Assembly: GCA_019059635.1 (NCBI GenBank)
Contig: JAGVRJ010000004.1
Coordinates: 992,001 to 1,056,000, forward strand
DNA: 64,000 nucleotides
Reading direction: 5' to 3'
Source: Proales similis
Taxonomy: Eukaryota > Rotifera > Eurotatoria > Ploima > Proalidae
Below, piece by piece: positions 35,127-47,634 of the stretch. The position numbers and the translations under genes were made by a program. The notes under the pieces are model-generated. The model saw only the letters and a list, made by a program, of their open reading frames with translations. It was not told the DNA's origin and ran no database searches. Numbering within the stretch: the stretch's first letter is position 1; every line of letters begins with the position of its first letter.

Positions 35127-35510
35127 CATTTTAATTTAGATTAAAACCACCGCTCGGCTTCAGCGCACAGGGACCTAAGAAGGTCCTTGCCGCCGATGCG
35201 CTCGTCATCGCAGTAGCTTCGGAAGTCTATTCCGTAGAGGATACATACTTCGTGTATAACTATTAAAGTTATTTGTGCCTTCTCCTCGAGCGGGCGCTTC
35301 TATTTAAACGCGCTCCGAGGGCGGAGCATTTGGTTGCATTCTTGTGCTCATAAATATATATATTTTAGCATTCGGCTTCAATATATATATATATATATAT
35401 ATATATTAATAGCAGTAGTAGTATATATATAAATAGTATAATTATATACGCGCACGCATAAGTATGGTCAAATAAGGTGAAAAGCGAGAACACTGAACCC
35501 AAGCCTTAAC
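35127..35510 (+). repeat. R repeat downstream of LRRC43
   Basis: 384-bp full-length copy right behind the LRRC43 polyadenylation signal, ending about 100 bp before the 3' end of the GluN3-like gene. It is the source-like locus for the duplicated copy at 29957-30338. On the minus strand it keeps a 52-codon stop-free frame without an ATG (35141-35299). Confidence 0.9.
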
Positions 35511-35612
35511 ACTTAACCTGACGGGCATGTTGCTGCTTGCTTAAAAAAATTGAGCTTCTTTTTTTTGTTTTATTTTCAATTTTCATCTTTTTAAAAAACT
35601 ATAGATCGCATT

Positions 35613-38600
35613 TTAATTCGCTTTCCTCTTTCTTTGCGATTTTCTTACATCCAATGACAAGAAACTGTCATATATGTTTGAAATTTCTGATTCTTCTAGA
35701 ATCGGGGTCACCTGGTCGAGCTTGAAAAATGTTTCTTCGTATTCTTCGCTCGAGTGATTGCCGCCCTCACTTTTTAGCCTGATGTGATTAGGAGGTCTCA
35801 TAACTGTTGATTTCCCCTGCTCTTCACAAACAGACAGAACTGACTGTTTGTCAGATTCTAATCTCTCCGCTGGTGGTTCGTTGTCCTCTATGCGCAGATC
35901 ATCTGCTTTTCGATAGTTCATTATCACAATACTTTTAACGTGCTCGTTTTTCGCGCTTTCAGTTGTTTCTTGAACGCTTTCGGTACTCGAAGTCATATTT
36001 ATCAAATCTTTTGAGCGTCTATCTCATTTGCCAAATTAAGTCTCATGTCGTTTTTAATCAACTTTAAACAAACCTTTCGGTAGATGCTTCGATCAATGCC
36101 CAAAATTTCGGTCGCTTACGCAATTGTGACTTTTGAAGTGATTCAATTTGCTTTTTCTTCAAGTTTTTTTTTTTTTTAAACAGAATATCAATCTCTCGTT
36201 TTGAGAAGAATACTGACCCTAAAGCTTTTTTGAAAAATCGCTTCGAAATCTCTTCGTCTTACGACATTGAAAAACTCTTTCGCTGAGTCGGTTGCGTCGT
36301 ATACTTCTTCACTGTGAACGATGCGATAGAACCTCTTGGTTAGAATTGTGGTTAGATAAATGTAGCCGCTCTTCGCTGGTTTTTTTATTTTACCTGACTG
36401 ACAAACATGAGCTTGTAGCTTTTCCATTCGGACTTTTTGGGTTTTGCGCGTAGAAAAGGAATTGTGTGGGTATAGAGCCAATGCTCAACTATCAGAACCA
36501 GCATCGCAGCAATCATTCCCAAACCCAAGTACGCCCAGACACCCTTGTACTGATTAAAGTCAATTTGAATCTTTTCATCGTCTACTTTTCTAATGCATTT
36601 GACGCGCCTATTGAACCACTTGTTAAACATTTGGTCCAATAGACCTTGCTCATAATAGTCAGCCAGCCGAACATTCAAAGCATCCTGGATAAAATAGTTC
36701 AAAAATACCGAACACCAGAGCTTGGGAATCATGTGCGACTTACTTTTTGCTTGGCACTTAAGAGCCGTGAAAAGGCAAAAGCATAACCAGACATTCCGAA
36801 GTCGCTTCCAGCGAGTTGTAAATTACAATCTGTTTGTTTAAATCGATGGAAGTTAAGCAGAATTTTATCACTCATGTAGACGTCAAGGGTGTCATTTCTT
36901 CAAGAGTTTTGCTTTCAAACGGGTTCCTACTAAATGGCGAGAGCCAAAATCACTTACAACACAAGGCTTATGCCATCGGCATCATTTTCAAGTCTTCTGG
37001 TCTCATTGCAGTGAATACCGAATAACTTGTTCCTGTTCTTACAGACGAATTCCTCAACAGAACTGTTAAGAGGCAAACCTCTTCTCATCGAAAGTAGCTG
37101 TTCGAAATTCGCCCTTACAGCTGAGTGATGACTGGAAAAATATATGAATTGACTACCTGTTCATCATGAACGTCTTTGACAGTTCGGCTGTCTTGTCCGG
37201 CCGAAAGAATGGATGCCATCTTGGCTGTGTAGGTTGCTATGAATATAAGAGCGAAACTTGCGATAAAATTCTGCGTCCATTTTCCTTTTTCGAATTCAAT
37301 TCAAGCGGAGTTTTAAATATTCAAATTAGCCATTTACCGGCCCATGACTTTGGAGACTTGGCAGGCATCGTGTGCATGAACATCAGAGATGTGATCATTG
37401 CAATCGCCGAGCCAAGTGTGTAGTTGCGAGCCCTTTGTCTTCCTTTAGGATTTAAACCAAAAGGACTGTTGAACTCAAGCATTGCTAATGAGAACGCCGA
37501 AATAAAGCCAAAGAATAGGATCAACACCCAGTCTAGATTGCTGAAAGGTCGCATGAATAAGAAGAGATCGTTGACGCCTTGTTTCTTCTGCTTGATCAGG
37601 AGTGAGTAGCTGGTATACAGAAAAGGGTTGGAAAATTCCAAATTTTTAAGGCGCGAGCTCGTGACTGTGATTGGTCCGGCAGCGAAATGTGCGTAATTTC
37701 GCTCGGCACTTTCGAGTGAAGCCCTAATGCTTTCTGAACTGCTCATATCACCGCCGTTTTTGGAGGATATAAAGTAAAGCATATACTCATGAGCAAGGTC
37801 GTTTGAAAGTCTTTTTAGCAATTCAACGATGTACCCTGTACAGCACATTTTTCTAACGTACTGGTCGTCTACAAATTTTTCGTCTGACTCTCGTAGCTGT
37901 TCCAGAAGCCGATTGAATGAGTTTTGGTGAAAGACCTTATCAATGGTTGCTTTCGGTTCAGAGCTGTTGTAAGTATAAAGCGCAAACTCGTGATCAATTT
38001 CGTAGCAGCTGAGTCCCTCTTCACAATCTTGACGCTGCCACGGTTCGGTTGGCTGCTCACTGGCCATGATAAATGGCTCGATTCGATTAACAATCACATT
38101 CAATATTTTCTTCTTTTCCGATTTCAATTTCTTCATCACTTTAACGCTGTCTACCCTTTCTTGATCTTTGAGCACTTCGTATAGGTTTTTGCCGACCAGA
38201 ACAAAGCTTCGCGGTAGATTGTCACTTTTAACGGTTTGACCACTTGAAAATGAAGACAGACTGGTGAATTTGGCCGCTGCTGATAATCTGCCCAAATAGT
38301 CTATGGTTGCAACATTCACACGTTCCAGCTTATCAAAATCTTTTAAAAGCGAATCGAGGTCTAGAGTGACATGAATCACTTTAAGTTTAAATCTCTTGTT
38401 TGCTTCGACTCGGTTCCATATAGCATTGAAGGCTATCTCTGACAATTTCGAGTCCTCTTCTGGAATCCAAACTATTAAAAGCTGCCTGCTCTCTAATTTT
38501 AGCTGCAGGATGTCCGAGAGAATCGATATCCTTTCAAGAACTGAATTGAGCAAGCCAATGTTGCATTTGAACACCCTGAGTACTCGATCGGAGAAGAAGG

Positions 38601-39360
38601 CTGACAAATGGGCCGAGTTGGATGATTCTAAATCTAATTTTAGCAATTTGTCCAGAATAGCCGTGGTCTCTTCCAAATCAGAGATTTCAAAAGAATATTC
38701 GAGCAGTCGATTGATTAGAAACGCTCTTCGCTTTGTTCCACTCATGAATACGTTAACTCTGGTCGCTTCTTGTTCATCCGCAATTCTTTCGATAACGTGA
38801 TAGGTGAGCTCGGCGCCAAGCCAATTGGCGGTGTTCGGTGGCTTTTTAAGATTCAATTTAAAAAAATGTTTCATTGAGACAATTTATCATTTTTTTACCG
38901 GCTGCTGTCTTAGGTCCAAGAATGAGTTTGTATCTATGACAGTGGATTGGATCGATCGAGAATAAAATACCGGAGCGATTGGCGTTTTCATGTTGAGTAT
39001 GATTGCTGACTGATTTCCACATTCTTTGATGAGCCTCTCTTCGGCTCGGATCTGTTCGAGAAGATTATTGCCGGTTTGAATAAATGAAACTTTCTCGAAC
39101 AGAGCTTGGTCAGACTGTGTCCTACAAGATGAGTGTAAACCAAGACCTTGGCATTCAATCGCGTTCACTAGATCAGACGATAAAAGGAGGCTGTTTGATT
39201 TCTTGAGAGGAATGTTTTGATTCCATTGATTAAGAAGTGTCTCAAAGTAAACACAGACTCGATCGAGTGGCGGATACCGACTGGTCGACTGAGAAATTGC
39301 GTAGCCTTTAGTTGTGCAAAAGATCAATATGGCGAATATAAGCTGGCTTTTCACGTTCAT
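35613..39360 (-). CDS. NMDA-type ionotropic glutamate receptor, GluN3-like
   Basis: Ligand-gated cation channel subunit of the GluN3 (glycine-binding) branch. Ten exons, minus strand: 38899-39360, 37338-38841, 37157-37284, 37079-37131, 36958-37032, 36744-36897, 36394-36684, 36218-36334, 36074-36156, 35613-36018; 1,090 aa. The start gives a signal peptide (MNVKSQLIFAILIFC). Amino-terminal domain to about residue 420; S1 contains CCTGY, and GPITVTSSR keeps the ligand-contacting Pro, Thr and Arg. Then M1, SPFGLNPKGRQR (nearly the GluN3 signature), pore loop with MFMHTMPAKSPKSWAGKW, M3 gate TYTAKMASI (SYTANLAA in relatives), S2 with YMSDKILL keeping the Asp, M4 and an intracellular tail. The pore lacks the Asn that sets Ca/Mg behaviour in GluN1/GluN2. 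The two short exons before S2 and the tail exons are the least certain parts. Confidence 0.9.
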
Positions 39361-40231
39361 GCTGTAATCGAGCAAAATTGGTCCATTATAAAAGAAAAGT
39401 CATCCATCAATAAATTAATCTCTTCATTTTTCCATCTTTCTAAAAGCTGATTAGAGTTTTAAAGCAGTGCGTTCTAAATAACCGTTTATGATCATTAAGA
39501 GCCGATCATTTGACTGAAAAGTATAAATTTAACAGGCTAAACTTGCAGAAGGAAGCAAACTAAAGTGAGAGATGAACTTGAGATTGTGAATAATGTCAAC
39601 GAGTAATGGACAAGTTTCGCCTCATTAGGTTCCGATCAGATCCGGCAAGCATTATGACTTGAAGAAAATTTCAGTTGCTTGGCTGAGGGACCGTCCTGCA
39701 CAATGGGATAGATAATGATCGGAAATTGATTGAAATGGGCCTTTGCCTCGTATTTTATGGTAATTTAAGGGTCTTGCCTTGGCTTGGCGCAGCGACTTGC
39801 AAAAATTTTGCCCCTGGCCCTCTTCGAGGATCGATGGATGCACTGCTCAATCGAGAATGCAAATTATTATCTTAAGAGGGATTAGACTGCATAACGGCCA
39901 ATTTCGAATTGTACATCTCATACTTGTTGATAAACAATATTAGCATTTAAGCGGTCGTCAATTTGATTGCGATCTAGCGCTCAGCTAGTGTTTGACAAAT
40001 CATATGCGCTCTAATAAAAGTGTATCAGAAGACGTCAAGAAATAGAACTCTAAGCGATTTAAATTGGTCTCATTAGCTAATCAATTCAATTTAATCAAAT
40101 AAACCAGAATTCTGCATTTCATTGAAGAGTTTTACTGCATATTGTTCGACCCAGAACTACTTATTGACATTCTCTAAGGTTCTATTTAAGACTCTTCACT
40201 GACTCTAAAGCACCGGATGAATTCAATGTAA

Positions 40232-40287
<56 letters not shown>

Positions 40288-42262
40288 TGTGTGTACTCCA
40301 TATAACTTTATGAAAACTCCTCAGAAAATATTTGGCAATTATTGCAAGTTTGCTCAGCTCTTATTCTTATTTCTTTTGCCTTGGCCATAAATCAATTCGC
40401 GGGCAAATAACGATAAAACTCGAGGCAAATCGACGCCAATTTTTCCCCACTTGCTCGATTATTCGTTTATTCACTCTTTGGTTTCAAAATCCACAATTCG
40501 AGCTTTTTTCTCCTTCCTCTCTTCGAATAAAACACAACCTAGGCTGCAAAGGCATCGAAAGCAACGGATTTTTTCTTCTCTCTATTTTGTTGCCAATCTC
40601 ATTTTTCAATCAATAAAACAGTCAACTGTCGTCTAGTTGTGCCTCAGTCGTTTAGGAATGTGCTTCTAACTTTACAAACTTTGCCACTAATAAATGTTCT
40701 ATTTATAAACACTTAGGCTGTTGGCTAATGGGATTCTGATTCAAAAAGTTATTTGAGATTTTATGGATTTAATTTGCCCAGAACATTAGGATAATGATGA
40801 TGGCTTGAAAGACACGCAGCAAAGATATTGAGATGTGTACGAAACGGGGCTTGTTGATGAGATAAAATGAATAGTTGCTTCAAGCTTTCCTTTGAGTGAT
40901 CGACTCGATTATAACCAAAACAACAAACGGTGTTAGAGTACGACTTGGGCGGCTCAAGCTGAACACGGGGTTGCTTCTGCAGAAGGGCTGAGTAGGCTAA
41001 CTATCGTCAGCGTACATAATTCTCTACACTTATCTATTTGGCTCTGAGCGCCACGAGGCTGAGTCACAATTGCATCAGAGGTAATCAATCGCAGCCGAGC
41101 TGGTAAATAGTCCGAACTGATTGTTTTGCTTTGGGCTTTTTCTGCTTGCTTTTTGCCTTCGTTTTACTTTCTAGCACATTCAACTGAGCGATCTCGCTGT
41201 TTTGCTACTCCTTGCAGCCGCCGCCGCCGCACCAGTAGCAGCAGCCGCAGCGATAGCAGAAGCTTATTTCTAATCAAATTAAACCGTTTGAACGTGGCTT
41301 GAAGCATCATGCAATGAGAATGCCGATCCGTTTGAAAATCGCTACACGTTTGCGCCTGCAATCGCTTGCTAGATAGTGCTCTTGTAGCGCCAAAGTCGGC
41401 AGCTGTTCGATTAGCTTCGTGCCGAGCTTGGATCTTGCAATGTTAGCTCGCGCGCGTGTCTTGTTGCCTATGCAAGCGCCTATTTTCTTTATTTAATCTT
41501 GACTTGTTCCCTGGTCTATACTTCAACTTTTATTTGGCATTGCCTTATCAAAGTATATTTTCTCTTGCTCTCCCCGATCTGGCTTCTGCCTTTTTTTATT
41601 CCTCTTGGCATAAATTTCCGCCGCTTACTCCGTCATTCCATTCTATTCTGCTTCTCGTCTTCTGGCACTTTTTTAATCAAACAAATTTGCTTATTTATCC
41701 ATAAACAAACGGATAACTTCCCTGTCGAATGAACTGTACGCGCCTCGTGAATATGTCTAGCGCGCGCGCAGATCGATATCTAACACTTGCATGAACCTTT
41801 CGCTAATTGATCACAACTCTTGGCCTGATATTTGAAGCAGGCTTAAGTGAGAAGACGATTTGCGCAACGGCGAGAAGCACTTAGCTCTCTTCTCGAGCTT
41901 CTATAAACATCAATTGGAAATAATAATTTGAAAATTCAAAATATTATATTCATTCAATTATTCATGAGCTGGCAGAGATGCTCTCTTCAGGTTGAGTTGA
42001 ACGCTCGGGTGTCGACCACGATGCTGCTACAAGCAATGAAATTATTCCTGCAAATGAGCCTATGAATAGCTATGTAGACAACAGAGATCATCTAATTTAT
42101 ATTTCCCGACATGCCATCATATCGATTACATTTGATAAATTAACTCAGACGTTTATTTTTGACGTTGCTGGTCTTATTTTATTTCCTATTTAGAAATTAT
42201 CGTTCAGATACATGCTCACGATGGTCTGATCGACTCTACATCAAAGTTGCTTCTACACAGTC
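39361..42262. other. Non-coding stretch between receptor genes
   Basis: 2.9 kb without a supported gene. It holds upstream sequence of both divergently read channel genes, a long GT microsatellite at 40237-40280 and a short GCC/AGC-rich low-complexity patch near 41217-41260. A splice acceptor-like ctacacag just before 42261 suggests a 5' UTR intron of the gene starting at 42263. Confidence 0.5.
40237..40280. repeat. (GT)n microsatellite
   Basis: Twenty-two uninterrupted GT units, with imperfect GT sequence on both sides to about 40294. Confidence 0.97.
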
Positions 42263-44281
42263 ATGCAAGATATAGTTGTGACTAATTCATTGCTTCAAGA
42301 CACTAAACAGCTCATAAACAACAGCCACGGTGGGAGCAAGCGATCTGGCCAGCTGTTCATGCGCAGTCAGAATGCAGTTGAGGCCAATAATGCATTAAAG
42401 CTTGAACAGTGTTTGGATATTACTGAGCCTCTCATAAAAAAGCCCAGCCCGGCTCCGAATCCGAACGGGATCATCAAAGCACCGACTGAAATGCCCAAAG
42501 AGAAGAAGAAAAGTAGCGCTGAGAAAGAAGCAGAGAACCCTGTCGATCAAGGCGATGAGCAGAGCGGAAGCGTCCCGTCCAAAAAGCCGATTCGAGTGTC
42601 AAGCAGAGTGGTGGTTCTTAAAATGGGACAAATAGACACAAGAAATGAACGCTACGATGCAGAGGCTTATATCGAATCTTCATGGGAGGATGAGGATATC
42701 TACCGCCTCTTGTCGGATCCCAACTTGATCCAGAATGGTAGGTGTCATTGTAAAATGAGAAATTAATGCTTCATTTATCTAATATTCATAATATTCAATT
42801 ATCTCGCGCTTTACTTTCGTGTTAGTCGAGAATAAAGTGGGTCTGCGGAAGATGCTGAAAAACGCCAAAGAGACCCCGTTGAATCCGAATAATTTGATCA
42901 ATTTGAAAAACATAATAAAAAATGTTGCCCATTTGGAATACGACTCGAGCGTGTTCTGGTCACCGCAGATCTACATTGAAAATGCGATCGGAGATCTCAA
43001 GGAGGAAATACGCCACAAGGTTGAAATAGTCGAGAAAGAAGGCTCCAGTCTTCTAAACGATCCAAATTTCAATCCTAAATCGGAAGCGTGCAAAAACCTC
43101 TACAACAAATTGACCGTGCGGGTTTGCGAAATGCGCAAAGTACGCGGCGTTTTTTACGAACGCTTGGAGCTCTATGACTTTCCTATGGATATGCAAGAGC
43201 TATCTATAACAGTAACGAGTAAGAGAAGCAGCAAGGAGGTTGAGCTGGTCGAATCAACTCGAGAGCTGTCAACTATCAACACCGAGGACTTTCTCGATCA
43301 GCAAGAGTGGGATTTATTCGGCCACATGGACACCAAGAACAATGCTGTTTATGACACATGGCGGAAATATGAGCGGAGCACATTCACTGTCACTTGCTAT
43401 ATCGGTAGGTGTTCAAACACAATTCGAATTGGAATTCTAATTGAAATCAATTTTGAAACAGCGAGAAAACCTGGCTACTACCTTTACAAGTAAGCGGCAT
43501 ATATTTTCACGACCAGCGCAACGATAATTCTAAACAAGTTCGTTTTAGTGCTTATATGCTCATATTTTTGATCACATTGCTCGGCTTTGTGCCGTTCGCA
43601 TTTGATCCCAACTTTCCTCAGTTTCGATGCCAAGTAACCGGTCTGCTTCTTCTTACCTCAGTCAATTTTAGATGGATCGTCACGCAACGTCTGCCCTCGG
43701 TACCATATTTGACATCACTAGACAAATACGCCATTGGATGTCTCCTATATCTTGTCCTGTTTTGCGTGTGGCATTCCATTATCGGTTCGGACATAGTGAC
43801 CGAAGATGCTCAATTTAAAAAGAAAGTTGACACTTATGTTCTGATCGGCGCGTCGGTCATTTACACAATCTACAACTTGATCTATCTCTCCTGGTTCGTC
43901 AGAATGAGTAAAAACATAAGAAACTTTCGTCAAGAGAGCGTTCGCAAAGCAGACGAGCTGAAACGCTTCAACAACTTGAAAAAATCAGAAAGTAGCCACA
44001 CAGACGCGGCCGAAAACTTGCCGAAACCAGTCCAAACAGTGGAACGAGCCAAAAGTCAAACCGACTCGACAAGTGTTGAGACCAAGCAAGTGACCGAAGA
44101 ACACTTGCTCGAGTCGTCGACAGGCCAAAGAGGAACAATGAGGGTGTATGCCTCATATCAAAAGATCGAAGATATTAAATTGCTCAAGTCATCCACGCAG
44201 GCTTCAACTCCTTCGGCTGAACGTTCTCAGCTCAAAGTAAATCAGCAATCATTTGCAATAAAGCAGAAGCTACCGGCCTAG
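42263..44281 (+). CDS. Cys-less pentameric ligand-gated ion channel subunit
   Basis: Exons 42263-42737, 42826-43404, 43462-43489, 43549-44281; 604 aa, phases agree. The extracellular-type domain holds the loop motif YDFPMDMQELSITV, where Cys-loop receptors have FPxD between two cysteines 13 residues apart. Both cysteines are missing here. Four membrane segments follow: YMLIFLITLLGFVPFAF, VTGLLLLTSVNFRWIV, IGCLLYLVLFCVWHSIIG and VLIGASVIYTIYNLIYLSWF. LTSLDKYAIG between M2 and M3 is typical of this Cys-less group, known from several invertebrates and protists. Unusual: a long charged N terminus (residues 1-120, Lys/Glu/Pro-rich) with no signal peptide that I can see, so the true first exon may lie upstream. 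Ligand and ion selectivity cannot be read from the sequence. Confidence 0.85.
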
Positions 44282-44576
44282 GCTGCCCGGCGCGTCTCGG
44301 CGTTCTTGTTTCTCAAGGTACTTTCTTAACTTTTTTCTGTTCGAACTCATACTTCTAAATTTATGATTTAATTGCTGGACAGATTTTTAGCTTAATAAAC
44401 TACACCGCTGCATTAGAACAGTTTGCAATTGATTGAAGAATTTTCTTTTTAAAAAGAGACATTGCAAAATTTTTATTCTGAAATTCAATTATCTATTGAA
44501 CGAAAATCATCCAGTTTGAAGAGATGATGATTATTTACATGAAAATTATGAACAAATCGCTCTGGAGCAGCAAGAA

Positions 44577-47113
44577 TTATTTGATTCTGAATAGAAGCTT
44601 TCGCTGAGCACGATGTTGCACTTCGCCTCTTCTGATCATGGTCTGTAAAACCTTGTAAACAGCGCTCTCCGAGTAGCGTTGTTTAACCATATCTTGCACG
44701 ATTGCGTGCTCTGAAACCTGAGAGCCAATAACGAATCGACGTCTAATTTGCTTTTCGATTCGATGCAGCTGATCCTGGTCTTCTTGTGATGTGAATCCCT
44801 CAACGCCCTTGAGTGAACCGCTCATTGCAGCCGACATGGTCGACACATTGAATAAGCGCAAGGCTTCGTTCACGTCCTGCTCGGACGCGAATGGCTGGAG
44901 TCTCATTTTAGCCAACGACTCTGAGATTCGAACGACTGCCTCCAACTGTCTGACCGTGATCGGAATGCTGATTCGTTTGCCAGTCTCACGCTCATGCGCC
45001 ATTGTTCCCGATCTCATTAGAACGTATTGACTTTTCAATTTCTCTGCCGCCTGATCGTTCAACCTTGGACCGCATTTGCTAGTGAAATCATGCAATTAGA
45101 AATTGGTCGAGCTCGAGGGCTAACAAGCAAAATTTACTTTCTGGCATAAGTGATGAACTTTTTCAAAAACTCCAGACTTATCTCGCCATCGTTATTAGTT
45201 AAACTGCCCGCATTGTGGGTGGCATTCATGTGCACGTTCATGACGTGCTTGGCTAATGTAGCGTCTCTGTTTTCGTTGTGCTCGTCTTTGACAATAAAGA
45301 TCATGTCGAATCTGGAGAGAATTGTGGGCATAAAATCGATATTCGCATCGCCCTTGAGATCATCCCAGCGCCCATAAATGCTATTGGCAGCGGCCAGCAC
45401 TGAGCAACGAGAATTGAGCGTGGTAGTGATGCCAGCTTTAGCGATCGATATGGTTTGTTGCTCCATTGCTTCGTGGATTGCCACTCTATCCTCTTCTCTC
45501 ATCTTATCGAATTCGTCAATGCAAACGACGCCTCCGTCGGCGAGCACCATCGCTCCTCCCTCAATCATGAAATTGCGTGTGCTCGCATCTCTAATAACAG
45601 ACGCTGTCAGACCCGCTGCTGAGCTTCCTTTGCCCGAAGTGTAGACACCTATGGGTGCTACTCGTTCTACGAATTTCAATAGCTGCGATTTGGCCGTTCC
45701 CGGGTCTCCCAGAAGTAGCAAGTTGATGTCTCCTCTTCGATTAAGGCCGTCTGGCAATCTTAAAACGCGTTGAGTTAAATACTCACTCAAGCTAGAAAAG
45801 AGACAAATGCAGACCTTTTTCGAGAGCCACCGAAAAGGAGGCAAGCAACGGCTTTCTTGATGTCCTCAAACCCGTAAATTGACGGGGCAATGCTCTTGAT
45901 GATGGTGTCATAGACATTCGGAGACTTGGCCAATCTCTTGAACTCCTCCTCTTCTTCCAGCTGAGCTGTTAAGAAGTTAGATGCGCCGAAGTTTGCGTTA
46001 TTTGTTTGCGGGCCTTTTTTTCTGGAAGAGTCGGCATCTATTTGAATTCCGACTACTCTCATGTACGGTTGTCTTATTCCTATGTTGAGCTTGTCCTTGG
46101 CACTTTTCTAAAATGTTCAGGTTTAGTGCAGATGGACTTGATCAACCAAGTGTATTTGTCGAGTCCTACCTTGCCGGCAGCAGCCGCTTTCTTGATTGAA
46201 TAAATGCCTGTTATGGTGACTCGACTGCCAGGAACAATCTTGTCGCACAAATAGCGCTCCATATACAACTGAAGATGTCGAGGAATTTCACCATTCGGCA
46301 CGTTCTCGGGCGCCTCCTGAAGCTTGAGAATCTGTGAATCAACGCATTTACACGAGTCTGGTAAAACAAAGAACGGATCCAATGGGCAGTTAAGCCTTCC
46401 ACTCTGATCACTGGAATTCGAAATTCAATTTGGACAAATTTTAGACCTTGGTGAACATGAAATTTAGAACTTACGCATTGCATTTCCTTGGCAGCGCATA
46501 GCCCTCCAGTCCGGGCTTGACAGGAATATTGGGAATGGTAGAGCGACAACTGCGGCATTGAATGGTCAAATTTGTCGCTTTCGCTCGAATAGTAGACGCC
46601 GAGACCACAATACCGCTAATTTTATACAACTTGGCCACTTGGTCCGCCTTGTTGCCTTGTTTAGCCATTACTAGGTAATGAAAAGCTATTCGAACTTACA
46701 GTCAATTGTCGAACGTTAATGGGATTGGCTTCGGAGCGTAGCATCACTTGAATGTTTTTTACTTGCTCTTCGCCCTCTGGTCGTGGCTTAGTCAGTTCGT
46801 CGACAATCTCTCTGGCTGCGTCCTCGAACAAAGGAAGGATCTCGGTCGGCTGCTTTTTAAGTAGCTCGCCGAGCTCTTCATCATAGCTGTTCAAATCCCT
46901 TAAATCAACCTCGAGCCAATACCGGCCGGAGTTGTAGTTGTTTCGCAGCGCATCTCTGTAGACGTAGTTGAAATTGCCGGTGTGGAAAACTCTCAAGAAA
47001 TCCTTGAGCTTCTTCTTTATACTCATGAAATTAATCTTGTTGTTCTCATTTCCAAGGTCGTCTGTGGAGAACGTGTCCACAAAAAACAGGCCCATGTCAT
47101 CAAAGCCGGCCAT
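44577..47113 (-). CDS. MCM5: DNA replication licensing factor MCM5
   Basis: Subunit of the MCM2-7 replicative helicase in the nucleus. Six exons, minus strand: 46700-47113, 46475-46647, 46170-46410, 45815-46107, 45138-45758, 44577-45078; 747 aa against 734 in human. It starts [13 protein letters not shown] like human MSGFDDPGIFYSD. Visible motifs: zinc-binding CRSC...RKC...LNC around residues 170-205, Walker [10 protein letters not shown], sensor/Walker [10 protein letters not shown], arginine finger SRFD and the C-terminal winged-helix region [15 protein letters not shown]. All catalytic residues are intact. It is read divergently from the small ORF/SPCS1 pair, with about 200 bp between starts, and converges on the channel gene ending at 44281. 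Confidence 0.97.
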
Positions 47114-47308
47114 TTTCTGCTCGTATTGTCCTTTCCGCGTTCACAAAATCTGCCAATCTGGTCTAAATCAATGTGCAGACGTGTTTCTTTAAGAAACTTG
47201 TTTCGCTTTGCAAACTAGAAAAGCCAAAGCAAGTTCGTGATCGAGCTTGCGTTTAATTCAATAACAAGTGAAAATTCAATCTGCGCGCTAAAGTGAGTTT
47301 GACTACAC

Positions 47309-47512
47309 ATGCACACTACAATATTGGCGGCGAAGAGCAGCGAGTGCACAGAGGAGAGCAAAATCGAGCGGACACAAACAATTGCAAATGTGTTGGACAA
47401 ACTGGTAAAATAGAAATTTTCTTTACTTTGAACAACTCTCAACTTTCAGCAACTTAGTAATGCATTCGGATTGGGACATTTTCTGCGACGCTTGTCGAGT
47501 GCGATCGGCTAA
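47309..47512 (+). CDS. Possible 52-aa two-exon protein
   Basis: ATG at 47309 opens 32 codons to 47404; a 45-bp GT-AG intron ending aactttcag keeps phase, and exon 2 (47450-47512) gives 20 more codons to a TAA. The peptide begins MHTTILAAKSSECTEESK and ends LRRLSSAIG, with an amphipathic middle. An AATAAA follows near 47535 and the SPCS1 start is only 123 bp further. It is too small for me to recognise. Clean splicing and a following polyadenylation signal favour a real gene, but it could equally be 5' UTR of the downstream transcript or chance. Confidence 0.4.
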
Positions 47513-47634
47513 AGAGAATCGGCAATATTCGAATAAATAATTCACTCGACGACACGTATTTTAAAAAAATAGAATAAAAAACCATCCCGTCAAAGTGAAG
47601 TAAATCAAAACTAAATTGAAATAAGCGTCAGAAA

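Noticed and set aside
29957-35510. CRISPR-like array from the repeated R segments
   Set aside because: Copies are few, hundreds of bp long and irregularly spaced in a eukaryotic genome; they are interspersed repeats.
41164-41361. 65-aa minus-strand ORF with Leu/Arg run
   Set aside because: Arises from a GCC/AGC low-complexity patch; no start context or exon partners.
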